From Brevundimonas aveniformis DSM 17977 (GTDB lineage Bacteria; Pseudomonadota; Alphaproteobacteria; Caulobacterales; Caulobacteraceae): 64,000 nucleotides of DNA. Location: contig NZ_AUAO01000002.1 of the NCBI RefSeq assembly GCF_000428765.1, positions 62,001 through 126,000 of the forward strand, read 5' to 3'. The notes under the pieces are model-generated. The model was given only the letters and a program-made list of their open reading frames with translations. It searched no databases and was not told where the DNA came from. Of the stretch, positions 16,786 through 25,942 are shown piece after piece (the first letter of the stretch is position 1; every line of letters begins with the position of its first letter). A program made the translations under genes and the position numbers.

Positions 16786-17330
16786 CAGGGCTGCTCCGGG
16801 TCGCGGCGGAAGATGAACTCGTGGTCGCGCCAGCTTCCGACGGGGAAGCCGTACTCGCCGGCCTTGTCGAAGCCGTAGTGGCGGTAGAGCCGCTGGGCCT
16901 TGTGGTTTTCGGACCAGACGCTGAGCCACTGGGGGCCGGGGCGCCGGTCCATGCGGGTCAGGGCGCTTTCCAGCAGGCGCGTGCCGATGCCCAGGCCCTG
17001 GGCCTCCGAGCCGATATAGAGGCGCTTCAACTCCGCGTGCTCGGGATTGCAATCGGGATGGGGCATGGAGGCCGGGCCGATCTCGGAAAAGCCGACGATC
17101 CGGCCCTCAATCTCGGCCACCTCCCAGTCGTGGCCGGGGCGGACCAGGCGGTCGCGCGTCGCCTCCAGCGAAAAGACCTCCGCCTTGAAGGCCGCCAGGT
17201 CGTCGGGCGGATAGGGGATCTGGAAGCCGTCGATGAAAGTCTCGACGAAGGTGCGTTCGGCCAGGATCGCCAGCGGTTCGGCGTCTGCGGACGTGGCGGG
17301 GCGGAAACGGGGCTGATAGGCTGGGTCCAT
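16785..17330 (-). CDS. GNAT family N-acetyltransferase
   Basis: A 181-residue acetyltransferase. The acetyl-CoA binding loop is EAQGLGIGTRLLESAL, preceded by LKRLYIGS and followed by WLSVWSENHKAQRLYRHYGFDKAGEY, a complete GNAT core. The overall layout resembles alanine/polyamine-type acetyltransferases, but the substrate is not predictable. Its ATG shares the tetranucleotide CATG (17328-17331) with the divergent deacetylase gene. It couples downstream to the nitroreductase. Confidence 0.9.
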   Translation of the reverse strand: MDPAYQPRFRPATSADAEPLAILAERTFVETFIDGFQIPYPPDDLAAFKAEVFSLEATRDRLVRPGHDWEVAEIEGRIVGFSEIGPASMPHPDCNPEHAELKRLYIGSEAQGLGIGTRLLESALTRMDRRPGPQWLSVWSENHKAQRLYRHYGFDKAGEYGFPVGSWRDHEFIFRRDPEQP

Positions 17331-18246
17331 GGTGGCGCTTTATACCCATCTCGACATGCTGGGCCATGCCCCCGGTGCGGGCCACCCCGAACATCCGGGG
17401 CGGCTGAAGGCGGTGCTGGGCGCTCTGGCCGATGCCGGACTGGACGGCGAGACGATGGCAGCCGGCGAAGCCGAAGTCGCCGATCTGGAGCGGATCCATC
17501 CCGCGGCCTATGTGACCCGTATCCTGGAGGCGGGGCCGCGCGAGGGCCTCGCCTACCTCGATGCCGATACCGCTCTGTCGCCCGGCAGCGTGCGAGCCGC
17601 CCGGCTGGCGGCGGGCGCGACGCTGGACGCGGTGCGGTCCGTGGCGAGGGGCGAGCGGACCCGGGCCTTCTGTGCGGTGCGGCCGCCGGGCCATCATGCC
17701 GAGCCGAACCGGGCCATGGGCTTTTGCCTGTTCTCGAACCTGGCGGTGGCGGCGCGGGCGGCGCAAGAGGCCGGCCTCAAGCGCGTGGCGGTGATCGACT
17801 TCGACGTCCACCACGGCAACGGCACCCAGGCGGCCTTTGAGGCGGATGACAGCCTGTTCTTCGGCTCGATCCATCAGTCGCCGCTCTATCCGGGAACGGG
17901 CGAGGCCTCGGAGACGGGCGTGGGCAATGTCGTCAATGCGCCGGTGCCCCCCCATACCGATCCAAGGATCTGGCGGTCTGCGTTCGAGGGGCGGCTGATG
18001 GCCGGGCTCGACCTATTCAGGCCCGACCTGGTGTTGATCTCTGCGGGCTTTGATGCCCACAGGCGCGATCCACTGGCCCATCAGTCACTCGAGGCCGAGG
18101 ATTTCGCCTGGGCCACCCGAGCGGTGCTTGACGTGGCGCGGCATCACGCGCAAGGCCGGGTTGTGTCGTCGCTGGAGGGCGGGTACGACCTTGAGGGGCT
18201 GGGGCGATCAGCGGTCGCCCATGTTCAGGCGCTAGCGGAGGAGTAG
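17329..18246 (+). CDS. Histone deacetylase family (class II-type) amidohydrolase
   Basis: A zinc-dependent deacetylase of the HDAC/acetoin utilisation/acetylpolyamine amidohydrolase superfamily, 305 residues. Active-site elements are RPPGHHAE with the catalytic pair H122-H123, VIDFDVHHGNGT with Zn ligands D159 and H161, and SAGFDAHRRDPL with the third Zn ligand Asp. The C-terminal LEGGYDLEGL motif is also present. In bacteria it may act on acetyl-lysine or polyamines. The start codon overlaps that of the divergent GNAT acetyltransferase, pairing an acetylase with a deacetylase. Confidence 0.93.
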   Translation: MVALYTHLDMLGHAPGAGHPEHPGRLKAVLGALADAGLDGETMAAGEAEVADLERIHPAAYVTRILEAGPREGLAYLDADTALSPGSVRAARLAAGATLDAVRSVARGERTRAFCAVRPPGHHAEPNRAMGFCLFSNLAVAARAAQEAGLKRVAVIDFDVHHGNGTQAAFEADDSLFFGSIHQSPLYPGTGEASETGVGNVVNAPVPPHTDPRIWRSAFEGRLMAGLDLFRPDLVLISAGFDAHRRDPLAHQSLEAEDFAWATRAVLDVARHHAQGRVVSSLEGGYDLEGLGRSAVAHVQALAEE

Positions 18247-18262
18247 GGGCGGGGCCCCCAGT

Positions 18263-18886
18263 ATGACCGAGACGGCTCCGACCCGTGCCGAATCCTTGCC
18301 CGTCGCCCCGGTTCGATCCGGCGCGATCGTGCTGGCACGTCATGGTGAGCCGGCCCTGTCACGCAAGATCAAGCTGACGTCGGACGGCTATCGTGACTGG
18401 TGGGGCCGGTATGAGGTCGGTGGTCTGCTCGAAGGCCAGACGCCGCCGGATTGCCTAGTCGAACAGGCCGACCATTCGGTCATCTATCATTCGACACGGC
18501 CCCGCGCCATCGAGACGGCAAGGGCCGTGGCCAGGGGGCGCCCGCTGATCGAGGACCCCATCTTCATCGAGGCACCGCTGCCGCCTCCGAACTTCCCAGA
18601 TTGGTTCAGGGTGGGCCCGCGCGCATGGGGGGTGATCTCGCGCTTCTGGTGGTGGGCCTTTGATCATCATGGCGAGGGCGAGGAAAGTCGCGATCAGGCC
18701 AAGGTCAGAGCCCGGCAGGCGGCGGACATGCTGGAAGCCCGCGCGGCGCAAGGGGACGATGTGCTGGTGCTGGCGCATGGGTTCTTCAACGGCATGGTCG
18801 GCATGGAGCTGACCCGGCGGGGATGGCGCTGCACCCGGGATCGGGGCTTCCAGTACTGGTGCGGTCGCAAGTTCGAGAAGCGGTGA
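18263..18886 (+). CDS. Histidine phosphatase family protein
   Basis: A 207-residue phosphoglycerate-mutase-like phosphatase. The catalytic RHG motif is LARHGEP (R26, H27), and the second His is in VLVLAHGFFNGM. An unusual Trp-rich segment (WGVISRFWWWAFDHHGEGEE) lies in the middle and a Lys/Arg-rich C-terminus follows. The substrate is unknown. It is 16 bases after the deacetylase and probably co-transcribed. Confidence 0.85.
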   Translation: MTETAPTRAESLPVAPVRSGAIVLARHGEPALSRKIKLTSDGYRDWWGRYEVGGLLEGQTPPDCLVEQADHSVIYHSTRPRAIETARAVARGRPLIEDPIFIEAPLPPPNFPDWFRVGPRAWGVISRFWWWAFDHHGEGEESRDQAKVRARQAADMLEARAAQGDDVLVLAHGFFNGMVGMELTRRGWRCTRDRGFQYWCGRKFEKR

Positions 18887-18946
18887 ACCTCCACAAGGCT
18901 GCGGAAGTCAGGTTAGGGTAGGGCCCTTGCTGATCAGGACCGTGCC

Positions 18947-19561
18947 ATGTTTCGCCGTCATTTCCTCGCCTTTGTAACCTGTCTATTGCTGGCGACGCCT
19001 GGCCTGGCACAGGCTCAGGATGCCGTGTCAGAGGGCCTGCCGCGTGTCGCGATCCAGACGTCGCTGGGCACCTTTACGGTTGAGATCGATACGACCGCTG
19101 CCCCGATCACGGGGGCCAACTTCCTGCGCTACGTCGATGAAGGCCGGTTTGAGGGCATGACCTTCTATCGGGCGATGCAGGGGTACGGCGGTGCCGGCCT
19201 GATTCAGGGCGGGACCAATCAGGATCGCGAGCGGACCCTGCCGCCGATCCCGCATGAGCCGACGACGCAAACCGGCCTCAGCCACACCGAAGGTGCCCTG
19301 TCGATGCCCCGGTTCGAGCCGGGCACGGCGGCGGGCGATTTCACAGTGATGGTCGGCAACATGACCTATCTGGACGCTCGCCCTGACCAGCCCGGCGACA
19401 ACCTCGGCTATGCCGTGTTCGGTCGCGTGGTTCAGGGCATGGACGTGGTCCGCGCCATCCTCGCTGCCCCGGTGTCGGCGACCGAGGGCGAAGGTGTGAT
19501 GCGCGGCCAGATGCTGGATCCGCGCGTGGTGATCGAGCGGGTGTGGCGGGTGGAAGAGTAG
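18947..19561 (+). CDS. Exported cyclophilin-type peptidyl-prolyl isomerase
   Basis: A 204-residue periplasmic prolyl isomerase. The signal peptide runs to about residue 23 (LLATPGLAQAQ). The cyclophilin core has TSLGTFTVEIDTTAAPITGANFLRY, GMTFYRAM, GLIQGG and the C-terminal GYAVFGRVVQGMDVV. Its role is assisting folding of secreted proteins. Downstream lies a palindromic repeat element that separates it from the convergent phosphotransferase gene. Confidence 0.92.
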   Translation: MFRRHFLAFVTCLLLATPGLAQAQDAVSEGLPRVAIQTSLGTFTVEIDTTAAPITGANFLRYVDEGRFEGMTFYRAMQGYGGAGLIQGGTNQDRERTLPPIPHEPTTQTGLSHTEGALSMPRFEPGTAAGDFTVMVGNMTYLDARPDQPGDNLGYAVFGRVVQGMDVVRAILAAPVSATEGEGVMRGQMLDPRVVIERVWRVEE

Positions 19562-19570
19562 GCCCCTTTC

Positions 19571-19695
19571 GTCGTCCTCCAGCGACGCGAAGTGTAGACC
19601 GGGGGACCCAGGCCAACCTGCGTCGCCCGCGCGTGCTGCGCCAAGCATTCTGGGTCCCCCGGTCTGCGCCGCTATGCGGCTTGCCGGAGGATGAC
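19571..19695. repeat. Intergenic palindromic repeat element (125 bp)
   Basis: Perfect 16-bp inverted arms AGACCGGGGGACCCAG (19596-19611) and CTGGGTCCCCCGGTCT (19650-19665) surround a 38-base centre. Outer arms GTCGTCCTCC (19571-19580) and GGAGGATGAC (19686-19695) match at nine of ten positions. The element fills the gap between two convergent genes and could form a long two-part hairpin. It looks like a REP-type dispersed repeat; no second copy is in the window. Confidence 0.7.
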
Positions 19696-19718
19696 CCAGG
19701 GTGAGAGGGGCAGCAGAT

Positions 19719-20786
19719 TCACGCCCCCGCTCTCTCGGCGAAATGCCATGCCCCTGCCGACAGCGGCTTGACCCGGGCGGCCATGGCGGCGGCGTGGGGG
19801 CTGGCGGCGGTGCCGTCCCGGACGCGGCCGCCGATGCCCTGACAGATGGCCGCCAGCCGGAACAGGTTGTAGCTGAGCAGCCAGTCGAGTTGGGGCAGGC
19901 CCTCGCGCCCGGTGCGCGCGCAGTAGCGGGCGATGATCTCGTCCATTGAGGGGATGCCCAGCGCGGGAAGATCCAGACCCGCCAGGCCGTTGCGCTCGCT
20001 CGACGGAATGACCCAGGCGATGAGGAAATAGCTGATGTCGGCCAGGGGGTCGCCGAGCGTCGACAGCTCCCAGTCAAGCACGGCGCGCACCTCGGCCCGG
20101 TCGGGATCGAGGATGAGGTTGTCCAGCCGGAAATCGCCATGGACGATCCGCGCCGGGCCGTCCGGCGGCAACCCTTGCGGCAACCAGTCGATGAGTCGGT
20201 CCATGGCCGGGATGCTCTCGGTTTCGGAGGCGCGATACTGCTTGGTCCAGCGGCCGACCTGGCGGGCGAAATAGTTGCCGGCCTTGCCGTAGTCCGACAG
20301 GCCGATCTGGTCGGGATCGAGCTTGTGCAGGTCCGCCAGGGCGTCGACCTGGGCCTCATAGATGGCGCGGCGCTCGTTCAGGGTCTGATCCGGCAGGCCG
20401 AGGTTCCACAGGATGCGGCCTTCTACCCGGTCCATGACGTAGAAGGCTGTGCCGATGACCTCGGGGTCTTCGCACAGGCCCCAGGGCCGCGCGACCGGAT
20501 AGCCGGCCGCGTGCAGGGCCGAGATGACCTTGAACTCACGATCCACGGCGTGGGCGGAGGGCAGGAGCACGCCCGGCGGCTTGCGGCGCAGCACATAGTC
20601 GCGGCCCGGCGTGGTGATCAGATAGGTGGGGTTGGACTGTCCGCCCTTGAACTGTTGCGCGGACATCGGCCCGGCGAAGTCGGGGATGGTCGCCGCCATC
20701 CAGCGTTCGAGCGCCGGCTCATCGAAGCGGAGGCGCTCGTCAACAGGCTTGGAACCGGAGAAGGCGGAGGCGGAAGGGTCGGTCAT
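19719..20786 (-). CDS. Phosphotransferase family protein (ACAD10/APH-like)
   Basis: A 355-residue aminoglycoside-phosphotransferase-fold kinase similar to those paired with acyl-CoA dehydrogenases. FKGGQSNPTYLI acts as the nucleotide loop, YVLRRKPPG carries the Lys, IVHGDFRLDNLI is the catalytic loop with its Asp, and AVLDWELSTLGDPLADISY holds the metal-binding Asp. The ATG at 20786 is used rather than a TTG nine bases earlier. The start is 10 bases after the glpK stop, so the two are likely co-transcribed. The substrate is unknown. Confidence 0.88.
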   Translation of the reverse strand: MTDPSASAFSGSKPVDERLRFDEPALERWMAATIPDFAGPMSAQQFKGGQSNPTYLITTPGRDYVLRRKPPGVLLPSAHAVDREFKVISALHAAGYPVARPWGLCEDPEVIGTAFYVMDRVEGRILWNLGLPDQTLNERRAIYEAQVDALADLHKLDPDQIGLSDYGKAGNYFARQVGRWTKQYRASETESIPAMDRLIDWLPQGLPPDGPARIVHGDFRLDNLILDPDRAEVRAVLDWELSTLGDPLADISYFLIAWVIPSSERNGLAGLDLPALGIPSMDEIIARYCARTGREGLPQLDWLLSYNLFRLAAICQGIGGRVRDGTAASPHAAAMAARVKPLSAGAWHFAERAGA

Positions 20787-20796
20787 GGCGATCAAG

Positions 20797-22305
20797 CTAA
20801 TGGTTCGCGCCGTCGCGTCCAGCCCGCGCCTGCGCCAGACATCCCGCCACGGCAGCGTCCCAGCCGGCGAGGAGGCGGGTGCGCTCGGCGTCGGCCATGG
20901 CGGGCGACCAGACGGCGGGTTGGCCGGAGGGGGGCTGCTCCAGGGTCTCGATCAGGCCGCAGCCGAGGGCGGCGAGGCGGGCGGCACCGAGCGCGGTCAT
21001 TTCCTGATGGGCCGGGCGTTCGACCTCGCAAGCGGTGATGTCGGCCAGGAACTGCATGAGCCAGCCGTTGGCGGTGACGCCGCCGTCGACCCTGAGACGA
21101 CGGGGCGCGGGTGCACCGTCGGCCTTGAGGGCTTCGAGCAGGTCGTGCGTCTGATAGGCCATGGCCTCCAGCCCGGCGCGCACGATGTGGGCAGGGCCGG
21201 CGTCACGGGTCAGGCCGAAGATCGCGCCGCGCGCCTCAGCCTCCCAGGTGGGCGCGCCCAGGCCGGTGAAGGCCGGGACCAGATAGACGCCGCCGTTGTC
21301 GAGCAGGCTCTGGGCGACAGTCTCGGACTCGCGGCTGTGGCCGACCGCGCCCATGACATCGCGCAGCCACTGGATGGTCGAGCCGGCGGAAAAGATGGAG
21401 CCTTCCAGCGCGTAGGCGGTCTGGCCGTCGACCCGATAGGCGACGGTGGACAGCAGGCGATTGGTTGAGGCGACGGGCCGGTCGCCGGTGTGGGCCACGA
21501 GAAAGGCACCGGTGCCGTAGGTGACCTTGATGGCGCCCGGGCCAAGCCCCCCGTGGCCGACCAGGGCCGCCTGCTGGTCGCCCGCGCAGCCGGTGATGGG
21601 GATGGCGCGACCGAACAGGTCCGGGACTGTCTCGCCGAACAAGTCGGCGCTGGGCAGGACTTCGGGCAGGACGCTGCGGGGGACGTTGAACAGGTCCAGA
21701 AGGTCGTCACGCCAGGTCAGGTCGGACAGGCCGAACAGGCTGGTGCGCGAGGCGTTGGTGACGTCGGTGACGAAACGGGCACCGCCGGTCAGTTTGAACA
21801 TCAGCCAGGCGTCGATGGTGCCGGCGCACAGCTCTCCAGCCTCGGCGCCGGCGCGGGCACCGTCCACATGGTCGAGCAGCCAGGCAATCTTGGAGGCCGA
21901 GAAATAGGGGTCGAGGACCAGGCCGGTTTCGGCCTGGACGACCGGTTCATGGCCGGCGGCCTTGAGGGCGTCGGTGACGGGAGCGGTGCGGCGGTCCTGC
22001 CAGACGATGGCGCGGTGCAGTGGCGCGCCCGTCGCTCGGTCCCACAGCAGGGTCGTCTCGCGCTGGTTGGTCAGGCCGATGGCGGCGATGCGGTCCGGGC
22101 CGCCGACTTCGTGCATCGCCTCGCGGCAGACCTGGAGGGCGGCGCGCCAGATCTCGTCGGCGTCATGCTCGACCCAGCCAGGATGCGGGAAGTGCTGTTC
22201 CAGCGGGATCTGGGCCGTGGCGCGCGCGCCCCAGCCATCGACGTCGAAGACCACCGCGCGGGTCGAGGTGGTGCCCTGATCGAGGGCGAGGATCAGATCG
22301 GCCAT
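20797..22305 (-). CDS. glpK: Glycerol kinase
   Basis: Phosphorylates glycerol to sn-glycerol 3-phosphate. The 502 residues start MADLILALDQGTTSTRAVVF and include GLTNQRETTLLWDR, the FGGY-family signature region GAGAIKVTYGTGAFLV-like (GPGAIKVTYGTGAFLVAHTG), LEGSIFSAGSTIQWLRD and DGGVTANGWLMQFLADI. The ATG at 22305 has AAGGGAGA upstream. It is divergent from the PLP ammonia-lyase. No glpF or glpD is adjacent. Confidence 0.95.
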   Translation of the reverse strand: MADLILALDQGTTSTRAVVFDVDGWGARATAQIPLEQHFPHPGWVEHDADEIWRAALQVCREAMHEVGGPDRIAAIGLTNQRETTLLWDRATGAPLHRAIVWQDRRTAPVTDALKAAGHEPVVQAETGLVLDPYFSASKIAWLLDHVDGARAGAEAGELCAGTIDAWLMFKLTGGARFVTDVTNASRTSLFGLSDLTWRDDLLDLFNVPRSVLPEVLPSADLFGETVPDLFGRAIPITGCAGDQQAALVGHGGLGPGAIKVTYGTGAFLVAHTGDRPVASTNRLLSTVAYRVDGQTAYALEGSIFSAGSTIQWLRDVMGAVGHSRESETVAQSLLDNGGVYLVPAFTGLGAPTWEAEARGAIFGLTRDAGPAHIVRAGLEAMAYQTHDLLEALKADGAPAPRRLRVDGGVTANGWLMQFLADITACEVERPAHQEMTALGAARLAALGCGLIETLEQPPSGQPAVWSPAMADAERTRLLAGWDAAVAGCLAQARAGRDGANH

Positions 22306-22348
22306 GCGTCTCCCTTTCGCGAGGCCCACTTTCGGCTAAGACAGGCGG

Positions 22349-23326
22349 ATGACCAAGCTCCCGACCTTCGACGATGTCCTGGACGCGGCCCGCGTGATCG
22401 AGGGCATTGCAGTGCGCACGCCCCTGATCGAGAGCCCGGCCCTGAACGAGCGGCTGGGTGGGCGGGTGCTGATGAAGGCCGAGAATCTCCAGGTGATGGG
22501 GGCCTTCAAGTTCCGCGGGGCCTATAACCGCATCGCTCGCCTGACCGACGACGAGAAACGGCGCGGCGTCGTGGCCTATTCCTCGGGCAATCACGCCCAG
22601 GCCGTGGCGGCGGCGGCGCGGCGGGTGGGGACCTCGGCCATCATCGTCATGCCCGCCGACAGCCCGGCCATCAAGGTCGCGGGCGTACGCGCCAACGGCG
22701 GCGAGGTGCGGATGTACGACCGCTATTCCGAGAGCCGCGAGGCGATCGGCGAAGAGATCGCGCGCGAGCGCGGTAGCGTGCTGGTGCCGCCGTTCGACGA
22801 TCCGTTCGTCATCGCCGGACAGGGGACGGCGGCGCTGGAGATCCTGGAGCAGGCGGACGGGCCGATCGACCAGTTGTTGAGCGGCTGTTCTGGCGGCGGG
22901 CTGATCGCCGGGCTGAATCTGGCTTTCGAGGCGCGCAGCCCCGACACGGTGGTCTATGGCGTGGAGCCGGCGGTCTATGACGACACCGCCCGGTCGCTGG
23001 CGGCGGGTGAGCGGGTCGGGGTGGCGGCGAGCGGCAAGAGCATATGCGATGCGCTGATGACGCCGATCCCGGGCGAGCTGACCTTTCCGATCAATCAGCG
23101 GCGACTGGCCGGGGCGATCAGCGTGACGGACGACGAAGCCGCCGCCGCCGTGGCCCATGCGTTCGAGACGCTGAAGCTGGTGGTCGAGCCGGGCGGGGCG
23201 GTGTCGCTGGCCGCCCTTCTGGCCGGAAAGGTCGAGACAGCGGGCAAGACCACCGCCATCCTGCTGTCGGGCGGCAACGTCGACCCGGCTCTGTTTTCAC
23301 AGATCATAGAAGGACGATTTCCATGA
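22349..23326 (+). CDS. PLP-dependent threonine/serine ammonia-lyase-like enzyme
   Basis: A 325-residue fold-type II PLP enzyme, of the length of the catabolic threonine dehydratase/serine racemase group with no ACT domain. The PLP Schiff-base Lys is K54 in GAFKFRGAYN; the phosphate-binding glycine loop is SGCSGGGLIAG; SSGNHAQAVA precedes it. It would deaminate threonine or serine, or racemise serine; these cannot be separated by eye. A -10-like GCTAAGAC ends seven bases before the ATG. The stop overlaps the MaoC start by four bases (ATGA). Confidence 0.88.
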   Translation: MTKLPTFDDVLDAARVIEGIAVRTPLIESPALNERLGGRVLMKAENLQVMGAFKFRGAYNRIARLTDDEKRRGVVAYSSGNHAQAVAAAARRVGTSAIIVMPADSPAIKVAGVRANGGEVRMYDRYSESREAIGEEIARERGSVLVPPFDDPFVIAGQGTAALEILEQADGPIDQLLSGCSGGGLIAGLNLAFEARSPDTVVYGVEPAVYDDTARSLAAGERVGVAASGKSICDALMTPIPGELTFPINQRRLAGAISVTDDEAAAAVAHAFETLKLVVEPGGAVSLAALLAGKVETAGKTTAILLSGGNVDPALFSQIIEGRFP

Positions 23327-23790
23327 ATACGGCCAAGGCGATTTCGACGGATGAGTTGCTCGCCTCGATGGGTCAGGAGGTCGGGGTTTCGGACTGGATC
23401 GAGATCGACCAGGCGCGGATCAACGCCTTTGCCGACTGTACCGAGGATCACCAGTTCATCCATGTGGACCCGGAGGCGGCGGCGACGACCCCATTCGGGG
23501 GAACCATCGCGCATGGGTTTCTGACCCTGAGCCTGATGTCGCAGATGAGCTATCAGGCCGCGCCGGTGCTGAACGGGGTGGTGATGGGGGTCAACTACGG
23601 CTTCGACAAGCTGCGGTTTCTCCAACCGGTGCGGGCCGGGTCGCGGGTGCGCGGACGGTTCAAGCTGATCAGCGCCGAGGAGAAGGGCACGGGGCGCTGG
23701 CTGATCAAGAATGAGGTCACCGTCGAGATCGAAGGCTCGGACAAGCCGGCCCTGATCGCGGATTGGCTGGGGATGCAGATGCTCGGCTAG
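23323..23790 (+). CDS. MaoC family dehydratase
   Basis: A 155-residue single hot-dog domain of the MaoC/R-specific enoyl-CoA hydratase type. The active-site region is [20 protein letters not shown], then [16 protein letters not shown], with the Asp/His pair expected for hydration of enoyl-CoA. The gene overlaps the ammonia-lyase stop by four bases. Its TAG stop overlaps the stop of the convergent kup gene in CTAG. The likely role is fatty acyl or related CoA metabolism, exact substrate unknown. Confidence 0.9.
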   Translation: MNTAKAISTDELLASMGQEVGVSDWIEIDQARINAFADCTEDHQFIHVDPEAAATTPFGGTIAHGFLTLSLMSQMSYQAAPVLNGVVMGVNYGFDKLRFLQPVRAGSRVRGRFKLISAEEKGTGRWLIKNEVTVEIEGSDKPALIADWLGMQMLG

Positions 23791-25784
23791 ACCGAGACCT
23801 GGGTCCCCATCTCGACCACGCGGCCCGGTGGGATGTGGAAGAAGTCCGTCGGATTGGCCGCGTTGCGCATCAGGAAGATGTACAGCTTGTCCTGCCACAG
23901 GGGCATCCCGTGCTGGGCCGACGGCACCACCGAGCGGCGGCCCAGGAAGAAGCTGGTCGACATGATGTCGAACTTCAGACCCATCTTGCGACAGATGCTG
24001 AGCGCGCGCGGGATATTCGGGCTCTCCATGAAGCCGTAGTGTACCGTGACCCGCTTGAAGTCGGGGCTGATGACCTCGATCTCGACCCGCTGGCTTTCAG
24101 GCACCCGGGGCCGGTCGGCGGTCTGGACCGTCAGGATGACGTTCTTCTCGTGGAGGACCTTGTTGTGCTTGAGGTTGTGCATGAGCGCGACTGGCGCGAC
24201 GGTCGGGTCTGACGTCAGGAAGATGGCCGTACCCGGCGCGCGGTGTGGCGGACGGGTCTGGAGCATGGCGATCAGATCGTTCAGCGGCAGTGAGTCCTTG
24301 CGGCTCTTCTCGGACAGAATCCGGCTGCCGCGCGTCCAGGTCCACATGATCACGACCAAGGCCGCGCCCAGAACGATAGGCATCCAGGCCCCCTGCGGGA
24401 TCTTCAGTGCGTTGGATGACAGGAAGACCAGATCCAGGCCGGCTAGGGGAACGAGGACGAGCAGCGATAGCGGCCAGGACCACTTCCACATTCTGCGAAC
24501 GATGAACCAGGCCAGGAGCGTATCGACAAACATCGCCCCGGTGACGGCGATGCCGTAGGCGGCGGCCAGGGCCGACGAGGTCTGGAAGAAGACCAGCAGG
24601 ATCAGCACGCCCACCAGCAACAGCGAGTTGACCGACGGCACGAAAATCTGTCCGGCCTGTGTTTCGGAGGTGCGCCGGATGGTGATGCGCGGCAAGAGGC
24701 CCAGTTGGACCGCCTGTTGAGTCAACGAGAAGGCCCCGGTGATCACCGCCTGGCTGGCAATGACGGTGGCGACCGTCGCCAGGATCAGCACCGGCCAATA
24801 GGCAACCTCGGGGATCATGGCGAAGAACGGGTTCTCGCGAGCGTCACGGTGCGCCAGCACCAGCGCCCCCTGACCCAGATAGTTCAAGGTCAGGCAGGGC
24901 AGGACGAAGACCAGCCAGCCGGCCCGGATCGGAGCCTTTCCGAAGTGGCCCATGTCGGCATAGAGGGCCTCGGCCCCGGTGACGGCCAGGAAGACGCTGC
25001 CCAGAATGACGAAGCCCAGGAAGCCGTTGTCGATCAGGAACAGCACGCCGTAGTGGGGCGACAGGGCACGCAGGATCGAGATGTCGTCGAAGATGTGAAA
25101 CAGGCCCAGGCCCGCCAGGGTCAGGAACCAGACCGCCGTAATCGGCCCGAACCACTTGGCCACGCTGGCGGTGCCGCGCGACTGGATCATGAACAGGCCG
25201 ATGAGGATGCCTGCCGCGATCGGCAGCACCCACGGATCGAGCCGACCGTTAAGGCCGGGAGCATCCCGCAGGCCCTCAACAGCAGATAGGACGGACACAG
25301 CCGGCGTGATGATCCCGTCCCCGTAGAATAGGGCTGCGCCACAGACCCCGAGGAAGAAGATCACAGCCGAAGGCTTGCCAACTGCCCGCTGGGCCAGGGC
25401 GGTCAGGGCCAAGGTCCCGCCCTCGCCCTTGTTGTCGGCCTGCATCAGGAAGACGACGTACTTCAGGGTCACGACCAGGATCAGCGCCCAGAACACCAGC
25501 GACACCACGCCCAGCACGGCCAGGTCGGCTGAGCCGCCCGAACGGGAGTGGGCCAGGGCTTCGCGCATGGCATAGAGCGGGCTGGTGCCGATGTCGCCGA
25601 AGACAACACCCACGGCCCCGAGGGCCAGGGCGAAGACGCCGGCCTTCTTGTGCCCGTCGCCAGGTTCGATGGCGGGGTGAAGGTTGTCCCTGGGTGTGTG
25701 ATCTGATGGGGCGTCGCCGGTCGGCGTCGCCTGGGGCTCTGGCTCCGGTTGGGGAGCCTTGGAGTCCGGGGTATCCCCAGCCAT
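23787..25784 (-). CDS. kup: Low-affinity potassium transporter Kup
   Basis: An H+/K+ symporter of the Kup/HAK family, 665 residues. After a hydrophilic Pro/Glu-rich N-terminal extension of about 47 residues, the conserved [22 protein letters not shown] opens a 12-helix membrane domain. The signature [18 protein letters not shown] and [18 protein letters not shown] follow, with a cytoplasmic C-terminal domain of about 170 residues. GGAGGAATTG before the ATG fixes the start. The N-terminal extension is longer than in enterobacterial Kup. It is divergent from an Rrf2 regulator across an AT-rich region. Confidence 0.95.
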   Translation of the reverse strand: MAGDTPDSKAPQPEPEPQATPTGDAPSDHTPRDNLHPAIEPGDGHKKAGVFALALGAVGVVFGDIGTSPLYAMREALAHSRSGGSADLAVLGVVSLVFWALILVVTLKYVVFLMQADNKGEGGTLALTALAQRAVGKPSAVIFFLGVCGAALFYGDGIITPAVSVLSAVEGLRDAPGLNGRLDPWVLPIAAGILIGLFMIQSRGTASVAKWFGPITAVWFLTLAGLGLFHIFDDISILRALSPHYGVLFLIDNGFLGFVILGSVFLAVTGAEALYADMGHFGKAPIRAGWLVFVLPCLTLNYLGQGALVLAHRDARENPFFAMIPEVAYWPVLILATVATVIASQAVITGAFSLTQQAVQLGLLPRITIRRTSETQAGQIFVPSVNSLLLVGVLILLVFFQTSSALAAAYGIAVTGAMFVDTLLAWFIVRRMWKWSWPLSLLVLVPLAGLDLVFLSSNALKIPQGAWMPIVLGAALVVIMWTWTRGSRILSEKSRKDSLPLNDLIAMLQTRPPHRAPGTAIFLTSDPTVAPVALMHNLKHNKVLHEKNVILTVQTADRPRVPESQRVEIEVISPDFKRVTVHYGFMESPNIPRALSICRKMGLKFDIMSTSFFLGRRSVVPSAQHGMPLWQDKLYIFLMRNAANPTDFFHIPPGRVVEMGTQVSV

Positions 25785-25860
25785 TCAATTCCTCCGGGCC
25801 GCCGGAATGGCATGGCCCATGCGAACGAAGCCGCGCGGCATACGCCCATTTCGTGCCGCA

Positions 25861-25920
25861 TTCAATATATTGCATCGCACAATTTACTGAGCGTGCCCCG
25901 CTGTGGGGCGTCAATTGTAA
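25861..25920. promoter_or_regulatory. AT-rich divergent regulatory region between kup and rrf2
   Basis: In an otherwise GC-rich sequence this holds the perfect palindrome CAATATATTG (25863-25872), a further CAAT at 25880-25883, and an inverted repeat GCCCC-GCTGT-GGGGC (25894-25908) followed by CAATTG (25911-25916). The arrangement suits operator sites for the Rrf2 protein and promoters for both genes. No experiment supports this; it is symmetry and position. Confidence 0.45.
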
Positions 25921-25942
25921 CGCAGGTCTGTCGCGCCTACTT

